Assembly (NCBI GenBank): GCA_949358305.1
Contig: OX442315.1
Coordinates: 17,200,427 to 17,264,426 of the forward strand
Length of the DNA: 64,000 nt
Direction: 5' to 3'
From: Strigamia acuminata
Taxonomy: Eukaryota; Arthropoda; Chilopoda; Geophilomorpha; Linotaeniidae
Position 1 is the stretch's first letter. Each line of letters begins with the position of its first letter. Positions 13,801-28,800 of this stretch are shown in pieces. The position numbers were made by a program, and so were the translations under genes. The notes under the pieces were generated by a model, which worked only from the letters and a program-made list of their open reading frames with translations, did not search any database and was not told the origin of the DNA.

Positions 13801-16800
13801 GTTGGTGGGATTTTGGGTTAAGTCGCGAATTTTATGCCAAAGGTTCGTGACAAAGGAAAACGGTTTATTTTATTTTGTTTTTTTGTTTTTTGTGTGTGTG
13901 TTTTTTTTAAGGGGTAAATGTCTGTTATTTGAGAATTATTTAATGAAATTTGAATTGTTTTCTGCGTGCTTTGAATGTATCTTTTTGCACCTTTCACTCG
14001 TTTGACCTTTGCTACCTGGTGGCAAAAATTTCAGTGCCAGCTGATTGGGCCACTACCTAACACCTGCCAGTCACCAGCTGCTCTGCCACTATATGGTGAT
14101 TAATGGTCAAGGGACCATGCAGACTCTACCATTTGGTAATGGAGGGATAGTGAGGATGAACCGAGTTGCAAGTTGGTGCACTTGGGCGCCATTACGCAGC
14201 AGTATTGTCGAGGTTTTAGTCGGTTTTATCAATTAAAGATTTTAATTTTTTTTAAAAAATGGAAAAAAAATGAGGGGAGTATTTGGGTTGAGGTTTTTCG
14301 GGTTTGAAATACGAAGTGAAGTGGCCTCCTCAACCCTTTTTGGAATTTAAAAATTTTTATTTTTATTTTTATTTTTTTGTTGTATAAGTCGGAGCAGCTG
14401 CTTTGAGGTGCTTTAGGCCTCGCTGCAAGGGGAGATCCGCATAGACAAGCGTCTAGACTTTGCCAACAGGTGCTCGATGGGAGAAGAAATTTTTTTTTTC
14501 TTTTTCTTTTTTTTCTTTTTCTTTTTTCGTTTCGGGTTTTAAGAGATGTTGGGAGATTTTGACATTTTCGAAAGAGGGAAGTCTCGGTGTGCGCGCTTTA
14601 AAATGTATGTCGGTTTTGCTTGTATGTTTGTTTGTTTGTTTGAAGAATGTAAGTGAGGGATTATTTCTTGTTGATGGCACAGTTTTAGAAAAGAGAGAGT
14701 TTTAATGGTTTTAAAGCGTGATTTTATTCTTAAGACGAAACGAGCTGGGTAAAAGAGAGAGATAGAGAAAGCGACCATCCTTCCTTCCTTCCTTCCTTCC
14801 TTCCTTTCTCCATGACAAATGAGAACAATAAACAGCGTGGTGTGAACAACAGTAATTAAAGCATGTGCAAATCTCATTTTACTGGTCATTTGGAACTTTC
14901 CCCCGAAAATAATGCGTATGCCAAATGAGTGTGTACTGGTGCTATTATATTCTGAAGATAGTGATCCCAGGATTATGTTAATGACACTTAATGGTCTATT
15001 GTTTCTACTACACTTCATTGGGAACCTGCAATCAGGAGAAAGAGTCAGTTGAGTTCTCTTTTAACACTCCCAACGGGACTTGGACACCACACCACTAAAT
15101 GGTCAGAGTGTGCTGCTCCGAGGCCCATTTTCGCTCTGGCTCCGGATACATCACAGTGCTGTGCGATAATGCGCCATCACTTGTGTCTGTTGGCGTCTCA
15201 AGCCGAAACCGCAGTCGAAACTGCGGTGCGCTGTAATTGCCGCGTTTGTAATGAAAAATAATGGATGTTTGGGCTGGGTTGGGTGGGGGTTAAAAATGGC
15301 GCTTGTTTGGGTGAGTTGTGGAGGGTCAGCCAGCCGGGCTGGAATTAAGCAAGTTGCAAAATATCGGAGCTGTTTTTGATGAATAGTCGAATGCTGTCAT
15401 CACTGTCACCGAGAGTTTGTAATAAATAAGATGCGAAATGAGCTTCATTTGTAACAGATGCATTTAGATGGAGTAATTTGTGCCTGGCTTCCTCTCTAAG
15501 CTTAATGTAATTAATACAAATGACAGAAAATCCATTAGGTCGGGACGGAGAGAGGAGAGCAGAGAGAGAGAGAGACGATGGGTAGATGGCGGGTGAGGCA
15601 GGCGGTGGTCGCGTCGACGGTGACGGGAAGGGAAAGGAAAGGAAAGGGGGGTCTTATTTGTTTCATTTATATTCAGTCATTACTTAATGGCTATAAAATT
15701 TCGCACGGGAGTAGGAGATCATTTGGTTGAACTGCAAACTGATTAGAAAGTTAATTGGTCATTACGCTCTTATTCGACACTCGTGTGGAATTAAGAGTTA
15801 GTGGCGGGGTGAAAACAAGCGCCGAATTCGACGAATTGGATGGATTTTTTTTTGAGTTTTTGATTGTTTTGGTTTGGTTTTGGATTTTTTGACCATGAAG
15901 ACAGGTGAATTGTTCAAGGTGCGATGTCGCATCTGGTTTAGGAGTGAGGGAAGGTCAAATTGTAATTGAAATTGCGCAAGGAGCTAAAACAACAGTGAGC
16001 ACTCAATTCTGCGACTAACTAAGCATTTCAGAATTGTCGTCTGTAATTGATGGTTTGTAGCTACGTTATGGATCCTGAGGGAGGAGAGAGATTAACGTCC
16101 AAGTCGGCTCCTAAGGTCATTCGTGGCGTACACAGGCTCTGCAACTAATTTAGTGTGGGACGCGTAAAAAATGTAGGCATAAAATCTCTTGAATATTGCG
16201 ATTTGCATAGGGAATGCGATTAAAAATGATAAAAATCCGAGTGGGGAAGGAATTTTTTTTTTTTTTTTTTAAATATTTATTATCTTCCACCACTTTTTCC
16301 TCGATATTTCGTGTCGCTCTGCACAACGATTACAAGCTGCTATTTGCATCAGGTGAAGGAGGATTTTTATATGCATGGGAATTTTAATTGAATGATTTTT
16401 TTTGAGGATTAACTGGCAAGATTTTCTTCCTTAACGACTTTTTGCTGACATATTGTCTCCGTTCGGTGCATCATTCTCTCTCTTTGGCCTAATGGGGTCA
16501 TTAAAAAATTGGGCAAAAGTACAAACGATCTTCTTCCACACCTGCAACATTAAGTAATGTGCTGGAGATTTAGGAAATCGGTTTTTTTTTGCATTTTTTT
16601 TTTTTAGGATTTTTTTTGGGGGGAGAAATTTTTGAGCTATTGGTTGAGGAAATGGCTGTTGATGGCAAAGCAGAACGAAAGACTCCGTTCTAAATTTGTC
16701 TTGTGTTTATTTGTTAAATGAGTCAGATGGAAATCAAAGAAACTGGGCCTTGTGTTTGTAAGCACTTTTCAGATCCAAACCAGCTTGAACCTGAATTAAA

Positions 16801-19800
16801 TAAAATTAATTTTTTTGTTTTAAAGTTAAATTTAGGGAAGGCAAAGTGGCAATTCGAGACGCCATTGTTGGTTTTCCAGAGTTGTAGGGCGAAAAGGGGC
16901 CCAGCAAGTGTCTGGTTACACGATTTTGTTTGAAAACAAGTGTGACAAGGGTATTAAAAGCATTGTAAAGTAGTTTGTTGTTGTTTGCGGGCTCCGTATC
17001 AGATGCGACGGGTGAGAGACGTTGGGAAAACGGCGAAAGAAAGGAAGGAAGTGGAGATATGCGAATGGTTTGTTGTTATATTTATGCACCAATGGAATAT
17101 GGGAAATGAACACCTTTGCCTGCAGCTGAGAATCCACCTGGATAGCAGCAGCAGGCGTAGAAAGATGGAACAAGTGGCTTGACAACATCGATCAGCACCA
17201 GCCGACCAGAAGGCCTGCTGCCACCCGTTCATCTATAGCACTACCACAGCACCAGCAGTTGCAATGTTCTTTTCCCCACGAGTCAGATACCAGGTGGATC
17301 ATTTCTCCCGAGCTTCCTACTCTCATGTAGACCTAGTAGTTGGGTTGCATGGCCAACGCTGTTTTTCCCACTTGTTTTGGTCCGATCGGTCGGCGTTCTG
17401 GATAAAAAGTCGAGTTTCCAGGGGGAGATCACGTGGTAAGAGTTTTCAAAGGTAAAAATAATTTTTTTTTTTTTTATATTTAATTGAAAAAGTAGTTTTT
17501 TGTTTTTTTTAATTGTGGTTTTGTATTGCATGGGTTTTCGAATGAAATGGGGGGGGATAAGTGTTTATATTGATTACTTAGTGTTGTGTAAAATCACTTT
17601 TATTGGACGAGCATCCCTTTCTTCCTAATTGGTGGAATGGTGCGTTCCATGGGTAATAGATAAGCCATCAGCAAATGAATATCACATTATTGTGAAAGTG
17701 AGGCTCCGCCATGTAAATTCATGGCCAATGACTTAATCTAATTAGGGCCACCCTTCTCTCTCGGCTTGGGTGTTCACTTGCCGGCGTTCACCAAACACTA
17801 ATCGTGATATATGCATTTATACAATTACACTAGTCATTATAAATCAGTCATAACGAGGGGGTTGGGCGGGAGGTGACCGACCGTATCTGCGTCCTAGGAG
17901 TAATCAATTTTGCCTCGTTATAGTTGATTGAATTTATTTTCCCTCTACGTCTTGGGCTCTTGGGGTAATGGGGCATGAGTAATATGACTTGCACTACATG
18001 AATGCACAATTGCCGCTCTTAGTATATCAAAATGTACACGCAGTTTACCTATTTTTACTGGATAATGCTCGGCTTGGTAATGAGAGCCAAAGTGCTGCGG
18101 AATTGCATTAATTGGTCCGGGTCGAGTGGAATCGAGTGCGTTTTAACGGACGTATTCGGACGATGGATTTTCGGAGGGAAAAAAATGTTTGGCGAATTGT
18201 TCGTGAGAAAGTTCTGGCAATTGAGCGAGTGAAATACTAGAAGTCGTCAGTCTTTTAGTGGTGGAACCGGAAGAGTCGCACCCATTTGCAGAGGGGGATT
18301 TGGGGTGACCTTGTGGAGGTAGAGAGTTGGGCTCGGTTCTAACCCCATCTTTTTTTTCTTTTTATCTTTATTTCAAACAATGGCTGGTATTTTTCATTCA
18401 AACAATTGTTTTTTTTTGTTGGTATTGTTTGCTGAAACAATGCGTTAGGCAGCGAGGAAGTGGAATTGAAAGAAAATGTTTTTTAAAGGGAATTAAAAAG
18501 GTTTTTTTTTTCTTTTTTGTTATTTTGGTTGGTTGTGTTCGATTTAATTGTGAGAAATTAATTTAATTTGATGACCAGTCAATATCTTGTTGGCGCCAGT
18601 TGTTGCTAATTGCTTCTCTGCACTCGAGTGGACACAACTTCGTCTTTTTCTTGGTTGCGAGCTGCTGAAGAGGACTGCTAATTAACTACGTGATTAATTA
18701 AAAGACTAACTAATTAATATCTGTCTCCGTGCTGTGTTGGTGAACTAATGCATTTGTAAAACTCGCGGTAATTTCTCATTCGGATTTTTCCGATCCGCCA
18801 TTTTCTTTTGAGGGCAGATGCATTGCGCAATAAGATTGCGAAGATTGGAAAATTTTTTTTCGATTTTTTTTTCTTCTTTGGTTGTAAAATAGAGGAAAAT
18901 ACAAAACAATGGAGGATTTATCTGCAAATAATATTTGTGAATGGAATATATATATATTTTTTATATATTTAATATTATGATTAATTATTATTTTTTCGTT
19001 TGACAGCAGGGAAGTTTAGCAACGAAATTAACAATATATTGCGTGCAGTTGCGCAGGTGGCTGAGGTAAAGGGACGAGCGTGGGCATTGGAATGACGTTG
19101 CATTGACTGCAAGAAAAAAGAAAATGACCAACTTAAATGGAATTTGAACGCCTCTAATGTGCAAACTCGTAGCCTTTTTTTTTCTTCTTCTTCTTCTTCC
19201 GTTTAGTAAATTCCTGAAATTGACACGTGTTAATTTTGAAATATTTTTTATTTATTATTTATTTTTTATTTGTGGGGGGAGATGAATTAAGAAAAGATTT
19301 TCGCATGAATGAAAAGCTGGTGTTTGACCAAACCCTGTTGCTTTGTTCCATCATTAATCTTGCTCAGGTTTTGGTGTGTCAGAATTTATTTTCGTGCCGC
19401 CAGTATCAATTATTAGTTTAGAAAAGTTGTTTCGTATGCAATGCGAAAGGAGAGAATGGTTCGTGTTGAAATGGATTGCCATTTGTCTTGCTAATGAGAT
19501 ATTGATGCAAGCACGAACAATTTGCTTTGCTGTCCTAATGCAAATGCAATGCCACACCAATCCATAAGAGTTAAAAATGAAGAAATTAAACGCGTGATGG
19601 GCAATTTATTCCATCTACACGTGCATCACGTAGACTGGTCATTGCGGGGTTGTGACAAAGGGTTGTAAACGTCTCGCGCTAAGACGTTTTTTGCCGTTTG
19701 CGATGGGCTGTAAAAATGTTTAATCGAAGGTTATACGAGAACCTTGATCGTCCATCTCGTCTCTTAGCCTTGAATGAAATGAAATTCGAGGTGGGGCCGC

Positions 19801-22800
19801 AAGGACGAGGCTGGTATCGTGTGACCAGATGTTTGCAAGTAAGTAATGTGACGAGGAATTTATTTATTTTTTTCCTTTTGGGCTGAGATATTCAACGGTT
19901 TTAAGCATTTAAATACGAAAAGATAAAAGATTTAATCATTTTTTTTTCAAGTTTGAGTCGTTAGGCGGCGTTTTTTGACGTCAGAAATTGCATAAAAATG
20001 GTGTCAGCGTTTAATGTTGGAAGAGAATAAGAAAAAATTGCATTTGGAGGGATTTAAAATTTATGATTTTGATTTTAAGTATTAGCTTGATATCCTTGTC
20101 GGCCTCGAGGAAATTTGTTTTTATTTTAAAAGGTAAATTGACTTTAAAAATTTTTGTAAATAGAGTACACACCTGTCTGGATAAAGTTGACCTGCAAGAA
20201 TAAAATGGAAGTTTATTGCTCCAAGTAGAATGTGGCTTTGATGGGGTGAATTGCAAATGGTGGTCGAAGGGTCAGTCGATTTCGGCTGGTGTTTGACGCG
20301 TGAGGTAAAACTGGTTGCAGAGAAGACCTGGTCGTGCTGCCGAGGTTCCTAGACTGCTTGGCGCCATAAACCAGCTGGGCTTGTTACTTAAGTCACAGCC
20401 AAGGAGACGGGGAATGTTCCGGTTTTACATTTTCTTTTTTATATTCTCGGTTTGGAATATTTAAAAATAAATATATCTTGTGTTTATTGTCAAAAAAAAA
20501 TATAATAAAAGCGGGATTGATTTATTTTGTGTTTTTATTGCTGTAAAACGTAAAACAGTAATAAAAATGACAGAAGTTTCTGTTTATATGGTGGTTGTGT
20601 TCCTGTAAACGGTAAAAAGAAGAAAAAATGATGAACGTGCGCGAGACTATTTAGATTTTGGGTGTTACAAGGCAGTTAAAATTCCTTCGTTTTCACCCAA
20701 CCCAGCAGATATCTGCATATTTGATTACAGCACAAATTATTGTATGCATGGTGTATTACCGTATTTTATCGATTATGAGCCGCGGCTCTTATTCAAAACT
20801 GCCATTTTTTATCAGCAATTACAATTTTGGTTTTTCTTTTTTTTACATTTGTTTAATGTAACAAACGAAGTCTGAACGTCACGAACGAAGCGTACGTTCA
20901 TCGTTTGTGAGGTTAAATACCGAAACCATACTGTACTTTTGCAAAAATACGGTATTCTTGGTGTCTCAGCCGCGGCTACTATTTGAGGGCGACTCTTAAT
21001 CGGTAAAATACGGTAATATGAATGCAAGTCTGTTTTTGCCGAGAGGATACTGAAATTCAACTTGTGTGGTGGCCATTTTGAAACCCACACTGGCTGTGGT
21101 TTCTGTTTTTGCGGTTTTGACAATGGTTTGTGGCAAAAGTAGAAATGGGGTGGATTTTGATTTTGACTTTTTTTGTTTTTGTTTTAAATTGATGTGAAAT
21201 TCTAATTATTTCGCTCGATATTATTTATTCTATTTCGAGAGTTGTAATTTGCGGTGTGATTGACGCTTCTTCCCAGGAAGTGGTATGTTTGTGTTTCCAT
21301 GCGTTTTCCAGGAATAAATTTCTGTATATTATTCTTTCACGAACCATTTACGAGTTTGTAGTCAGTAGGGGTCGCTTCTCTGTTTGCTGTTTCGACGCGA
21401 GATCAGAGGAGTGTCTCCTTTTTACGGATCGGCTTTGTTTATTTACTTGTTTATTTATTTATTTACGTGTCTTGTTGACCGGAATAATCGAATTAGTGTT
21501 GTTTACGTCGAGTGGCTGTTTCTTTGCAATTAATTGATCTGTCGACTGCACAAGAAAATCATTTGATGCAAACGCAGAAATAACGATGCTCTAATGGCCA
21601 TCGCTTGCTTGATTAGATGGAGTGTTGGCGACATCTAGTGGTGACATTTTACTTTTTTTTTTTTTTTTTGGGCTTGTTGTTGCTTGATCTTTTCCCTCTC
21701 GGTTTTTTTTCTCGTTTTGTTGCTGCGCATTTGCGAGGATGTTGAAAGGGGAAGGGAAAAAAATGATTCGTGAAGTGATTTGTCCCTTGTTCGATTGACA
21801 AAAGTTGCGTCTGGGGTCGTGGGAAGGGGGTTTGGGGCCTAATTAGGGGGCAGCTTTAATTAGCTTTTCGTTTTACCTCCATTCTATACATCTGTTGGAA
21901 GCATTTTCGTTTTAGCCGAGGTTCCTGATGGAGCATTTTCTTACGTGTTTTAAAATGGCGAACATCTTTGCGTTAATTAACAGTTTAGCTTATGTGTTAG
22001 TTTTAGGATGATGGGCACGGAGAAGAGATGAAGAGGGAAGAAAGGGAAATTAAAATTTGACAGATTAATGCTAATTATGAGTTATTTCGCGTTTCTTTAA
22101 CGTTTCCGATGTTAATTTAAAGTTTTAAATGTATTTGTAGGGAAGGGCGCGAAGGGAAATTAAAAAAAATAAAGAAAATAAATTTTTTTGGGGGGGAAAA
22201 AGGGGGGTGTGGGGGGGGTAAGTAAAAGTATTAAGAAATTAATTAATCAGTTAATTTATAAGACTGGGATGGGGGTTTGTTTGAGAGTTTTTGGGGGTGC
22301 TTTGAAATGGGTGTTGAGGTTTTGCAAGTTGGGGTTTGGGGACAAACAAATAAGGGACTTGGAATGGAATGGGGTGGGGGAATAAACAAATAAGCTAATA
22401 TTGGGTGGAAAGTGAAGCAATACTTGTTTGGGGGGTCGGTGTGCTCAGCAGACAATTATGGTTCGGTATCAAAAAGGTATTGCTTAAGTCTATACAAGAG
22501 CTGAAACCAATTCGAGAGATTTAGCCAGTTAAGCGCATCAAAACATTAGGTGCGTTCAGTTTGTGCCGTTTATAAAAACGTCAAAATAGTAGGCAAAAAC
22601 GTACGCCTAATTGTGGATGTGTTCGGTTTTAGGCACGTTTGTTGTGTCGTTTTTGCGTCGCGATCGCGCGAGTACGTGGTGCGTAATTATTTCTTTTCGT
22701 TCATTTAATCAACGAATTGTGGTTGTGGCTGGCTTATTTAAACATAATTTAGCATTTACTCACATTTTGGGATGTGAATGCTTCGCCTGAAAGTGCTTAT

Positions 22801-25800
22801 GACACTTGTAAGTCTGATCCGTCGATCTAACTTTCGAGGCAGCCATTTTGAATTTGATTGTAAAAACCAAAACCTGGCAAAAACCGATTCGTAAACTACT
22901 CAAGTCGTGGTTTTGGGTTTTGCGGTGTTTGGTGATGGTTTTTGGCAGTTTTAGAAGTCCATTCCGTAAAAACCGTAAAAAGTGAAACTTTGAATGTGCC
23001 TATTATTTCTTTATATATGGAAATATTAGAGCAACTCGAGATTCCTGCGAGAACTTCGGGAATGTTTCCTTAATCCAGTCATTCTCACTGGATTTCCTTC
23101 GGAGATTTTAAAAGAAAAATGCGAAATTGTGGAGTAAGTAACGGTTTTTGAACATCATCAGTATGGATCGCAGAGATGACCTTTGGAAAGCTGGATTTTG
23201 CACGTGGGTGATGGAGGGGTTTATGATTAGTGTATCACCTGCCAGGTTTGCAATACCTGAGGGGTTGGGTTTTGGAACCATGAGGAAAGTTTGTTCTTTT
23301 TTTTATATGTGGTCAGCTAACAAATATGAGGGATTAAGATTAATGGATTTATTTTTCTGTTTGGATGAAGGGAAGTTTTTACGTTCAGGAATTTCTTTTG
23401 GTTTTTGAAGAAAAGCTCTCTGATCGACCTTGGTTGGGGTTTAACCTGTGACTTTTCAACTCGTGGACTTGTTGCTACCATTTGGTTTGAAGAATTTTGT
23501 GCTAGTGTTTTTTATTGATGAGAAAAATGAGGAAAGAATTATAATAAATTAAGATTTATATATATTTAAAAAAAATAAAGAAGGTCAGGCCTTGTGGAGT
23601 TGAAGCAGTGGACAATAATTGGCGGTTTATTACATGGCAGCTGCAAATCATACTTCCGGACAATTTATTTTTTTTTTTATTTTTTTTTTAATTTTAATTT
23701 TTTTTTTTAATATTAGTAACTTAATAAAATGATGAATGGTTGCTAGGTTCCGTTTATTTTTGTTTTAATTTTATTTTAATTTTGTTTAATAAAGAAGTAA
23801 GCTTTTCGATCTAACCGGTCATTCTGGGGCCGTTAATGCGCGCACTTTGGTCAGTTGGTGCTCCATTATTTGCATATTTTTAATACGAGATTATGGCGCC
23901 ACCATTATTATTATTTTTGAAATTATATTGATGAATAATAAACGGCTTATATTGTTGATTATGCATGCCATAATCAAGAGATTGACTAAACTCACAATTG
24001 CAAAGGGAAAATTCTCATTGAGAGATTAACGCCAGCCCCCTTTTCCCTTCTTAATAGTGAAGAAAAAGAGAAATAAAGGCTTTGTTTAATATTTGTTTAA
24101 TATTTAATATTACGTGATATTCTTTTCTGTTTGAATTTGTAAGAAGAAAAAAAGAAAAGTGTGATTTATTCAAATTGTTTATTGTGCTTTGTCTTCATTT
24201 CATTTCATACAAATTGTTTGGTTATAACTCACTTAATGGTTCTTGTTTTGGTGCTAATTAGCTCTGTAAATAATGAAGGAGGGAGCTGTTGACAGGGATA
24301 GGAAGGGTTGAACATATAGGGTCCCTTCGGTGCGAGAACTCATTTGGGAGGGCTTGATTTGGCCTTAGATTATGTCTTTGCTCTCAAGAGTTGAGTAATT
24401 AAAAATTTTACTGTAATATCGACTGGGAGACGATTTATGCATTAATTAATACTATTATCATTATTTATGCTGGAACGGGGAGAGAAAATTAATATTAAAA
24501 GGCATCGTTACTGCCACTAATTTGGGATCTTAAGAAATTTGATGGCATTTTACTAGGAAGACCAATTGGCACGAGTAGCAGATTTCAATGAACTGCCAAC
24601 AGCTGTTGATTTATAGTAAAGTGGTGTCAAGATGGAAAGAAAGAAAGAAGGAAAGTTTTGTCATTTTTGTTTACTACGGAGGGATAACAAATATAAAAAG
24701 TTGGTGGCCCATTTTATTTTATTTTAATTTTTTTTTTTTTAATTTTTTTTTTGCAATGCATGATTTGTTTAGCAGCTGATGCCATCTGCCCCATTAATAA
24801 GTGATTTGAGCATCTTTTTTTTTTTTTGGTTTTTTTTTTTCTTTTTTTTTTGGGAAAATAAAAGTTTTGTCGCACTGGGGATGAAATAAGAATGCAAACT
24901 TCTTCATTTTCAGCTTTCGGTGTTTGTGGGTGAAATATGAATGAGGTGTGTGCGAGGGGGTGAAGTAGCACGTGTTGGGTTTTTGATGGGGGAGAAAGTT
25001 TGTTGGAAGTTGGGGAGGTTTTTATATATTTATATGTATGTATTGGAATGGAATGCAACTGATTTCATTTATGGGGTAAATAAAAATCAATAGTTTTAAA
25101 ATGAGAAAAAGAATAAAAATGGAAGAAATTGAATTTTTTTTTTATTTTTTATTTTTTTTAAATATTTTTTTATATGTACATATATTTTTTTTTTAAATAT
25201 TTATTTCTTTCTTCCAAACACCTATGAAAAGCTATGCTGAAGGGGAAAGACATTTTGTCCTTCTGTTGCCACTTTTAAAAGTTTGGTGCCAATAAGGAAC
25301 CCATTGAAAAATCGATTATTTTATTGCGTATTAAATCGATAAATACTTATTATTTTCCTTCTTTTTTTTTCTGCGATCTGCATTTCTAGGTGGATTAATA
25401 TTGGAGAAAAAATTATTTTTAACTTTGAAAAACTCGTCGTGTGGGTGGTTATTTTTTTAAATGGTGCTAATGTTGATTGCATGTTGAGGGTTATTTTACA
25501 CGATTTTGAAGCTAAGAAGATAATAGTGTAACAGGCTCTTGTAGTCCTAAGTGGTTTCAGTGTTGAGATAAAAGTTCTTAAGTGCAGGATCATGGAAATG
25601 TGGCCAGATTGCAGGTTAGGACGAAAACTCACACTAGATGGCTGTTTATCTAATTTATAGGAGTAATTCTCCCTGCGTGTCTTTCTTCGCAGCCCATAGG
25701 GGTAGGAAAATGAGGGATGCGAGTACACGAACTCGCACGAGCAGGCAAAACATGGGGAAATTAACCCGATGGAGAAATGCGAAGTAAATGATTTTTATCT

Positions 25801-28800
25801 TTTTTTTTTTTTAAATTAGTCAATTGTGTGGCAAGTGGAATTGGTTTTATGATTTGCTTTTTCTTCATGAATGTAATGTTGTGTTTTGCAGTGAAGTTTG
25901 TTCCTTTACGCCATTCTGAGCAGCTGGCCTTTTTGTCAGTGCTACCATAAATAAGATGAATGAAGGCCAGCAGTGTGGGGAGGGGGTTGGGGAAGGGAAA
26001 GCACAAGAAAAAATAAATAAAAAGGGAAAGAAATCATTGGTTGTAGTAAACCACCACTTGTGACAATTTTTTTTATTTTTTTAAATTGATTGTGTTTATG
26101 TATTGGATTAATTGCGAGGGTTTTTAGCGAATTTTGATGGGATTTTTTGGGCAAATTGTGAATTAATAACAAAGTTGAGGATTGCCCCACAGGAAGAAGG
26201 GGCTGGTGAAAAATTTTAAAAGTGAAAATGCAGTAGCCTTAGTGTTTTCTTCTTACCAGTTAGTTCTTTTGGGAGTTCTAATTTGATGTTGCAGCCAGCT
26301 GTTGAGCCCAGCAGCAAAGAAACTAATCATCTTCAGAGAGAGCTGATGAGGTGGGGGTTTTTTTATTTTATTTTTTTATTTTTTATATATTTGTTCTATA
26401 TTTGTTAGGAAATATTTGATATAGCAGATTTGGCGTTCGAAGTAATGCAATTTTCTTCGGGTGGACTCAATCCTTTAATCATTTTGAGGGGTTTATTTTT
26501 TAATTTTTGGTTTTTTTTGGTTTTTTTTTGGGTGAAAATATTATAATTGATAAATTGTGGTGTTTGATAGGCGTTAAAGATGAAGAGGATGTGGGATTTT
26601 ACACGGATGGAAATATTGATTTAGTCGGTTGCCATTGGAATTGATGTGTGTGTTTGTTTGCAATCTTTCATTCGCGTCACCCCTTCTCTGACCACTTTTA
26701 ATCTGCATTGTCTTCATTCTCATGACCCCACAACGCTGACCCCTTTCCCCCTCTCGTTTGATAGGCGAAGTAATTAAGAAAGGCAACTCGAGATGTCAAA
26801 CATTTGATTCCCGCTTTTGTTGTGTTTATCAAAGATGCAATTTCAATCCACTGCTTTTAGAATAATAAATAAATTGGGATGGGTTGGGATTTCGGAATGG
26901 AGAATAATTGAAAAATTCTTAACTTTTAATTGAAATTTTTTTGTTTTTTAAATTTAAAAAAATATAAAAAAAATTATGATTGAATGGTATTTTTTTAAAG
27001 AGGATTGTATTACCCGGAAATGGTGTGTCATCCATTTTTTTTTAATCTGACAATTTGGGAGTAAAATACGAGATAAATTAAATTTTATTATTATTTTTTT
27101 AAATCGAGATTGTTTGTTTATTTAAATTTTGGAATTCAATTCGAGACTCTCTCTTATTCTCTCTCTTTCCAATCTATGCTAATTTTTTAAATAATTTTAG
27201 CTATGCTTGAATTAATATTTAATAAATGAACAAGTGGCTCAATATTCCATTTAGTGCTTGCTCGTGTTTAATCTTGAAAGAAAAATGTTCCCACATTATT
27301 ATTAGCGGTATTCACGACTCGTTTTGTGTACGGGCCCAGTTTTGAATTTAAATTTAAGCTTCGTCACTTCATTGAAGTGAAACTTTATTCATTGACACAG
27401 AGTAATAAAGTTGTCGAAAAGTTTGCGAAAATTTGCCACTTTGCGAGATAAAAATGTAAAAAGTGTGGAAAATAAATTGGGAATTGCTTATCTGGAGTTT
27501 GGAAATTGTCCTGACCACAGCGTTGGGGTTCATATTAACAGCACTGATCAAATAATATCATCAGGTAATTAATAATGCCAGCACCTGCTCCTGTCAATGG
27601 AACCAGAGGGGGAGAAGGGGATTTTCCGCATCTTCCTCTCATTAGGGATTTGTACTTTCGTTTTTCAATAGAAATTTGGTTGTTTTTTTCAAGAGGGAAT
27701 GGAAAAATTATTGTTTTTAAATTCGAATTTCATAATGTGGGAATTGCTCGTTTTTATTCTCCATAATTTGTAGATTCATTTAAAAATAATAATAAAAAAG
27801 GGCAACTTGTGTCGGTTCAAATTAGGAAGGAATTTTTTTATTTATTTTTTGTTGGTTGGGAAATGTTGCAAAGGGTTTTGGTGGGTTTTTTTTTTGTGTT
27901 GATGAAAAATAACTTTCCGAGTGGCTAGATTGGAATTTAATAGCTGATAGTTTGGATGGTTTCTTGTGCAAGTTTTGCATCTTATGTCATTTTAATTGCT
28001 GCAGATTAAAATTTTCTCTTTTGCTCGGCTCAGGTATGAGGATAAAAAAAATTGAGGAATAAAATGGTTTTTTTTTTTGTTTTTTTTTGGGAAATGTTTT
28101 TTTTTTTGTTTTTTTTATTTAGTTTTTAAAATTTGTTATATTATAGAAAGTTTTAATGTAAAATGGTTTTAGTGGTTGCTGGATGATTGCAAAAGTAAAT
28201 AGCGTATTTAAAGTAGAGTTAGCAAGCAAACCAGTCGCAAACTACACACGTGTTTCTCATTATCAGTGGCCTGTGTCTCCACTGGTGTAAAGGGCGGAAA
28301 TGGTCTCGTGCCAAAGGTGTGAGTATCCATTTACTACTTGATGATTAGAAACGAGTCTCTCAGTTGTACATGGTCACAAAACAAAGAGACGAATGGCATA
28401 TAGTGAAATAAATTCTAAATTTTTCAGAAAATTTTTAAAATAATTGGAGAAATGGTGGAAAATATTTAAAATTCTGAAAATAATTAGAAATTGTTTAAAT
28501 TTTACTTGGAATATCGCCGGATTGTTTAAATTTTACTTGAAACATCGCCGGAAAGATTAATTTTTACTTGAAAAATCGCCGGAAAGAGTAATTTTTACTT
28601 AAAAAATCGCCGGAAAGAGTAATTTTTACTTGAAAAATCTTACAAAAGGAGTAATTTTACTGGATAAATCTTACAAAACAAGTAATTTTTACTTGAAAAA
28701 TCTTACAAGAGGAGTAATTTTACTTGATAAATCTTACAAAACGAGTAATTTTACTTGAAAAATCTTACTAAACAAGTAATTTTATTTGAAAAAATCTTCG

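Noticed and set aside
14539-15018. 159-codon minus-strand open frame
   Set aside because: It overlaps (CCTT)n and T/C-rich repeats and has lysine/arginine/serine-biased composition with no motif; it is best explained by chance in low-complexity intron.
22548-23001. Possible MITE with AGGTGCGTTCAG / TGAATGTGCCT ends
   Set aside because: The ends match at only about 8 of 11 positions and the target duplication is unclear; inner arms do not align convincingly.
25321-25728. 135-codon minus-strand open frame in the large intron
   Set aside because: Biased composition, no splice or family support, flanked by poly-T tracts.
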